A DNA stretch of 64,000 bases from G963667675 sp964291545 (lineage in GTDB: Bacteria; Chloroflexota; Dehalococcoidia; Lucifugimonadales; UBA3495): contig OZ219861.1 in NCBI GenBank assembly GCA_964291545.2, positions 930,001 through 994,000 on the forward strand, given 5' to 3'. Below the pieces are notes generated by a model. The model searched no databases. It had not been told where the DNA came from and worked only from the letters and a program-made list of their open reading frames with translations. The position numbers and the translations under genes were made by a program. This document shows positions 62,181 through 64,000 of the stretch, in pieces; positions within the stretch are counted from its first letter, which is position 1, and each line of letters starts with the position of its first letter.

Positions 62181-62282
62181 GACGCTTCCCGGCAATAGGC
62201 TTGAGGCATTGGATTTACCGGTGTTGAACGGGAGGGGTTCGCCGCGAGCAGGGCCAAACGTCCGCTCCGATTGCGGGGAGGG

Positions 62283-63215
62283 TTACACGTCGGCCGAAAA
62301 GGCCATGGGGTCTTCCAGCGCCTCAATGTTCTGCAACTCGACCCGGGCTGCCTCTTCTAGGGCGGCGTCGCCTTCTTTGATGCAGTGCACCAGGACCTTC
62401 TTGGCCAGGGGGCTACCGATCTTGCCCAGGGCATTTATGCCGGCCAACTGCACCTGGTAGTCCTCATCTTGCAGCAATGAAGCCAAATGGGGGACGGCAT
62501 CCTCCTCTCCCAACTCCCCGCAAGCGTTAGCGGTTTCGTAGCGAATGGTCGGTTCCGGGTTCTTGAGTTCCTTAATCAGCAGGGGCAGCCAGGCGCTCTC
62601 CCCGGTCCGGCCCATGGCAAAGATGGAACTGGACTTAAGTCCCAGGTCTTCGCTCTTGTAGGCCCACGACACCATGTGCCTTATTGCGTCGGTGTTAAAG
62701 GGCGCCACCGCCTCCAGGCTGCGGCGGCGGACGTCCACCGGTTGGGCGGAGTCATTGAGGGTTTCCATCAAGCAGTTGTGCAACGACTCCCGGTCCTTGG
62801 GCAACAGCTTTCCTTCCTGGCACAATAGGCTGAACTTTCCCAAGGCGGTAGCTGCAGCGGAGCGGACCCGCGGGCTCTTGTCAGAACGAAGGGTCTGGAG
62901 AAGGCTGGGAATAATCGAGCGGTCCTCTTTCTCCCACAGTCCCTCCATAGCCTTCTCCAGCACCTCTTCATCATCACTCTTGAGGCACATCTTGAAAATA
63001 GCCCCGAAATCCAACTCGGGGTTATCGTCGGCCAAATCAACCAAAGTGGAGACTATCCAACGCTGTCGCTCCAACTCGATTCCCGACCAGGTGCGAACGA
63101 ACGCGCCCAATTCTTCAGGCGACATGTCGGAGATTTCTATAAAGCCGGAAGCGGGCACGTCCGAGGACGCGTTCGCCAGCGAATCCAAGAAGTCTTCCAA
63201 CGTCATGTCTCGCAT
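62283..63215 (-). CDS. HEAT-repeat protein
   Basis: 310-residue soluble alpha-solenoid. Repeated HEAT units: EEVLEKAMEGLWEKEDRSII, SPRVRSAAATALGKF, PVDVRRRSLEAVAPF, LGLKSSSIFAMGRTGE, EPTIRYETANACGELGEEDA and YQVQLAGINALGKIGS. Such scaffolds bind proteins or tetrapyrrole lyase partners; no catalytic motif is present. ATG 63215 or M4 at 63206. No obvious partner in the neighbours. Confidence 0.85.
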   Translation of the reverse strand: MRDMTLEDFLDSLANASSDVPASGFIEISDMSPEELGAFVRTWSGIELERQRWIVSTLVDLADDNPELDFGAIFKMCLKSDDEEVLEKAMEGLWEKEDRSIIPSLLQTLRSDKSPRVRSAAATALGKFSLLCQEGKLLPKDRESLHNCLMETLNDSAQPVDVRRRSLEAVAPFNTDAIRHMVSWAYKSEDLGLKSSSIFAMGRTGESAWLPLLIKELKNPEPTIRYETANACGELGEEDAVPHLASLLQDEDYQVQLAGINALGKIGSPLAKKVLVHCIKEGDAALEEAARVELQNIEALEDPMAFSADV

Positions 63216-63375
63216 AAGTTCTAGGGGGTTCCGAGAGGCAGCTGTGACTGGAGGATCCGCCCCGGCGGTTGGCTCTATCGCCGGCGGGTCACGGAAAGTG
63301 CCGGTTAGTATAGCATAGCCGCCCGGGCGCCTTGTGACGTCTACCCTGCCGAGGGTTCACGATGTCACTCCAGGA

Positions 63376-64000
63376 CTATTCTGTACCGGTGGCCCCCATT
63401 CGGAGTCGGCGAATAACCTCCGGCAATTCCGCAATCAAGTCCGAGGCCACTGGGCCCGATTCACCCAGCTTTTCGCGTACAATCTCTCCAGCCAACCCGT
63501 GTAGGTACACGCCGCAGCAGCAAGCGTCGTCCGGGGACAACCCCTGCGCCATCAAACCAACGATGATGCCCGACAAAACGTCTCCTGTGCCTCCGGACGC
63601 CAAGGCTGGATTGGCAAAAGGTGAGAGCCTGACGATTCCCCCAGGCTGGGCGATTACCGTGTGCGCTCCCTTTAGAGCGACTTGCAGGTTCCATTGGGCC
63701 GCCCACCGGCGGGCCGTTCCTATCCGGTCCTGCTGTACTTGGTTGATGGGTATCCCGGCCAGCGTCGCCATTTCTCCCGGATGCGGGGTGACCGCCGCCC
63801 GGCCGCCGAGACGGGACCACCACCGGGGCAGGCGCGACAGGCTGTTGAGACCGTCGGCGTCCATCACTGTGGGCGGCATTACCGGGCTGTCGCTCGGCAG
63901 CAACCGGTGCATGAATTCTGCAGTCCCGTCGGACCATCCGAGTCCGCACCCAACCAAAAGGGCATCGTACTGGTGGAGCGCCTCCAAAATGACGCTTGCT
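63376..64000 (-). CDS. ADP/ATP-dependent NAD(P)H-hydrate dehydratase, C-terminal part (runs off the right edge)
   Basis: Repairs hydrated NAD(P)H (YjeF C-terminal/NnrD family, ribokinase-like fold). Seen in order: LLVGCGLGWSDGT, DADGLNSLSR, VTPHPGEMATLAG, LKGAHTVIA, ALASGGTGDVLSGIIVGLMA, and a typical YLHGLAGEI. The frame continues beyond base 64000 with no start seen (ASVILEALHQY), so the N-terminal part, and any fused epimerase domain, lie outside the window. Confidence 0.93.
   Translation of the reverse strand, partial: ASVILEALHQYDALLVGCGLGWSDGTAEFMHRLLPSDSPVMPPTVMDADGLNSLSRLPRWWSRLGGRAAVTPHPGEMATLAGIPINQVQQDRIGTARRWAAQWNLQVALKGAHTVIAQPGGIVRLSPFANPALASGGTGDVLSGIIVGLMAQGLSPDDACCCGVYLHGLAGEIVREKLGESGPVASDLIAELPEVIRRLRMGATGTE

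Overview
The window is about 64 kb of GC-rich bacterial chromosome. Gene content suggests a Chloroflexota member of the Dehalococcoidia/SAR202 kind: many type III CoA-transferases, short-chain dehydrogenases, a luciferase-like monooxygenase, an amidohydrolase, lipoproteins with Pro/Thr linkers and an F420-type PPOX oxidoreductase. This assignment is inferred from gene content and was not tested against a database.

Layout. 1-7.9 kb holds the start of an ammonium transporter, an inositol-3-phosphate synthase with an extra N-terminal helix-turn-helix, a SirB1-like protein and a five-gene branched-chain amino-acid ABC operon on the minus strand. 7.9-9.5 kb is a repeat array followed by a complete IS110-family element. 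9.5-18.3 kb carries an alpha/beta hydrolase, an HMG-CoA-lyase-like enzyme, ComF and NUDIX proteins, a CoA-transferase, and a coupled dienelactone hydrolase/luciferase-like pair. 18.6-22.9 kb is one large alpha-2-macroglobulin lipoprotein with a GCGEQ thioester. 22.9-24.6 kb is a repeat-rich island with a broken HTH gene and a small unknown gene. 24.6-37 kb is catabolic or accessory metabolism (class III aminotransferase, glutamine-amidotransferase-like protein, three SDRs, EthD-like protein, amidohydrolase, two CoA-transferases), with a SulP transporter and a CAU-anticodon tRNA. 37-49 kb holds a MarR regulator, a second SulP with a small membrane partner, a solute-binding protein, a beta-carbonic anhydrase, three lipoproteins and a fused double CoA-transferase. 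49-64 kb is more housekeeping in nature: rpsO-pnp, dapB-asd-dapA (lysine/diaminopimelate), purA, radC, a frameshifted dCTP deaminase, a PPOX protein, a HEAT-repeat protein and the end of an NAD(P)H-hydrate dehydratase.

The strongest finding is the IS110 element at 8354-9497. Both ends and its CT core can be read because it splits a dispersed repeat that occurs elsewhere in the window. The 174 bases in front of the transposase fold into two guide loops. One loop matches both halves of the interrupted target; the other matches the element's own ends. This is the architecture of an IS110 bridge RNA, here with a guide for a host dispersed repeat.

Two genes carry lesions (a PH-domain gene near 50.5 kb and dCTP deaminase near 61.25 kb). 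They may be true decay or single-base assembly errors.
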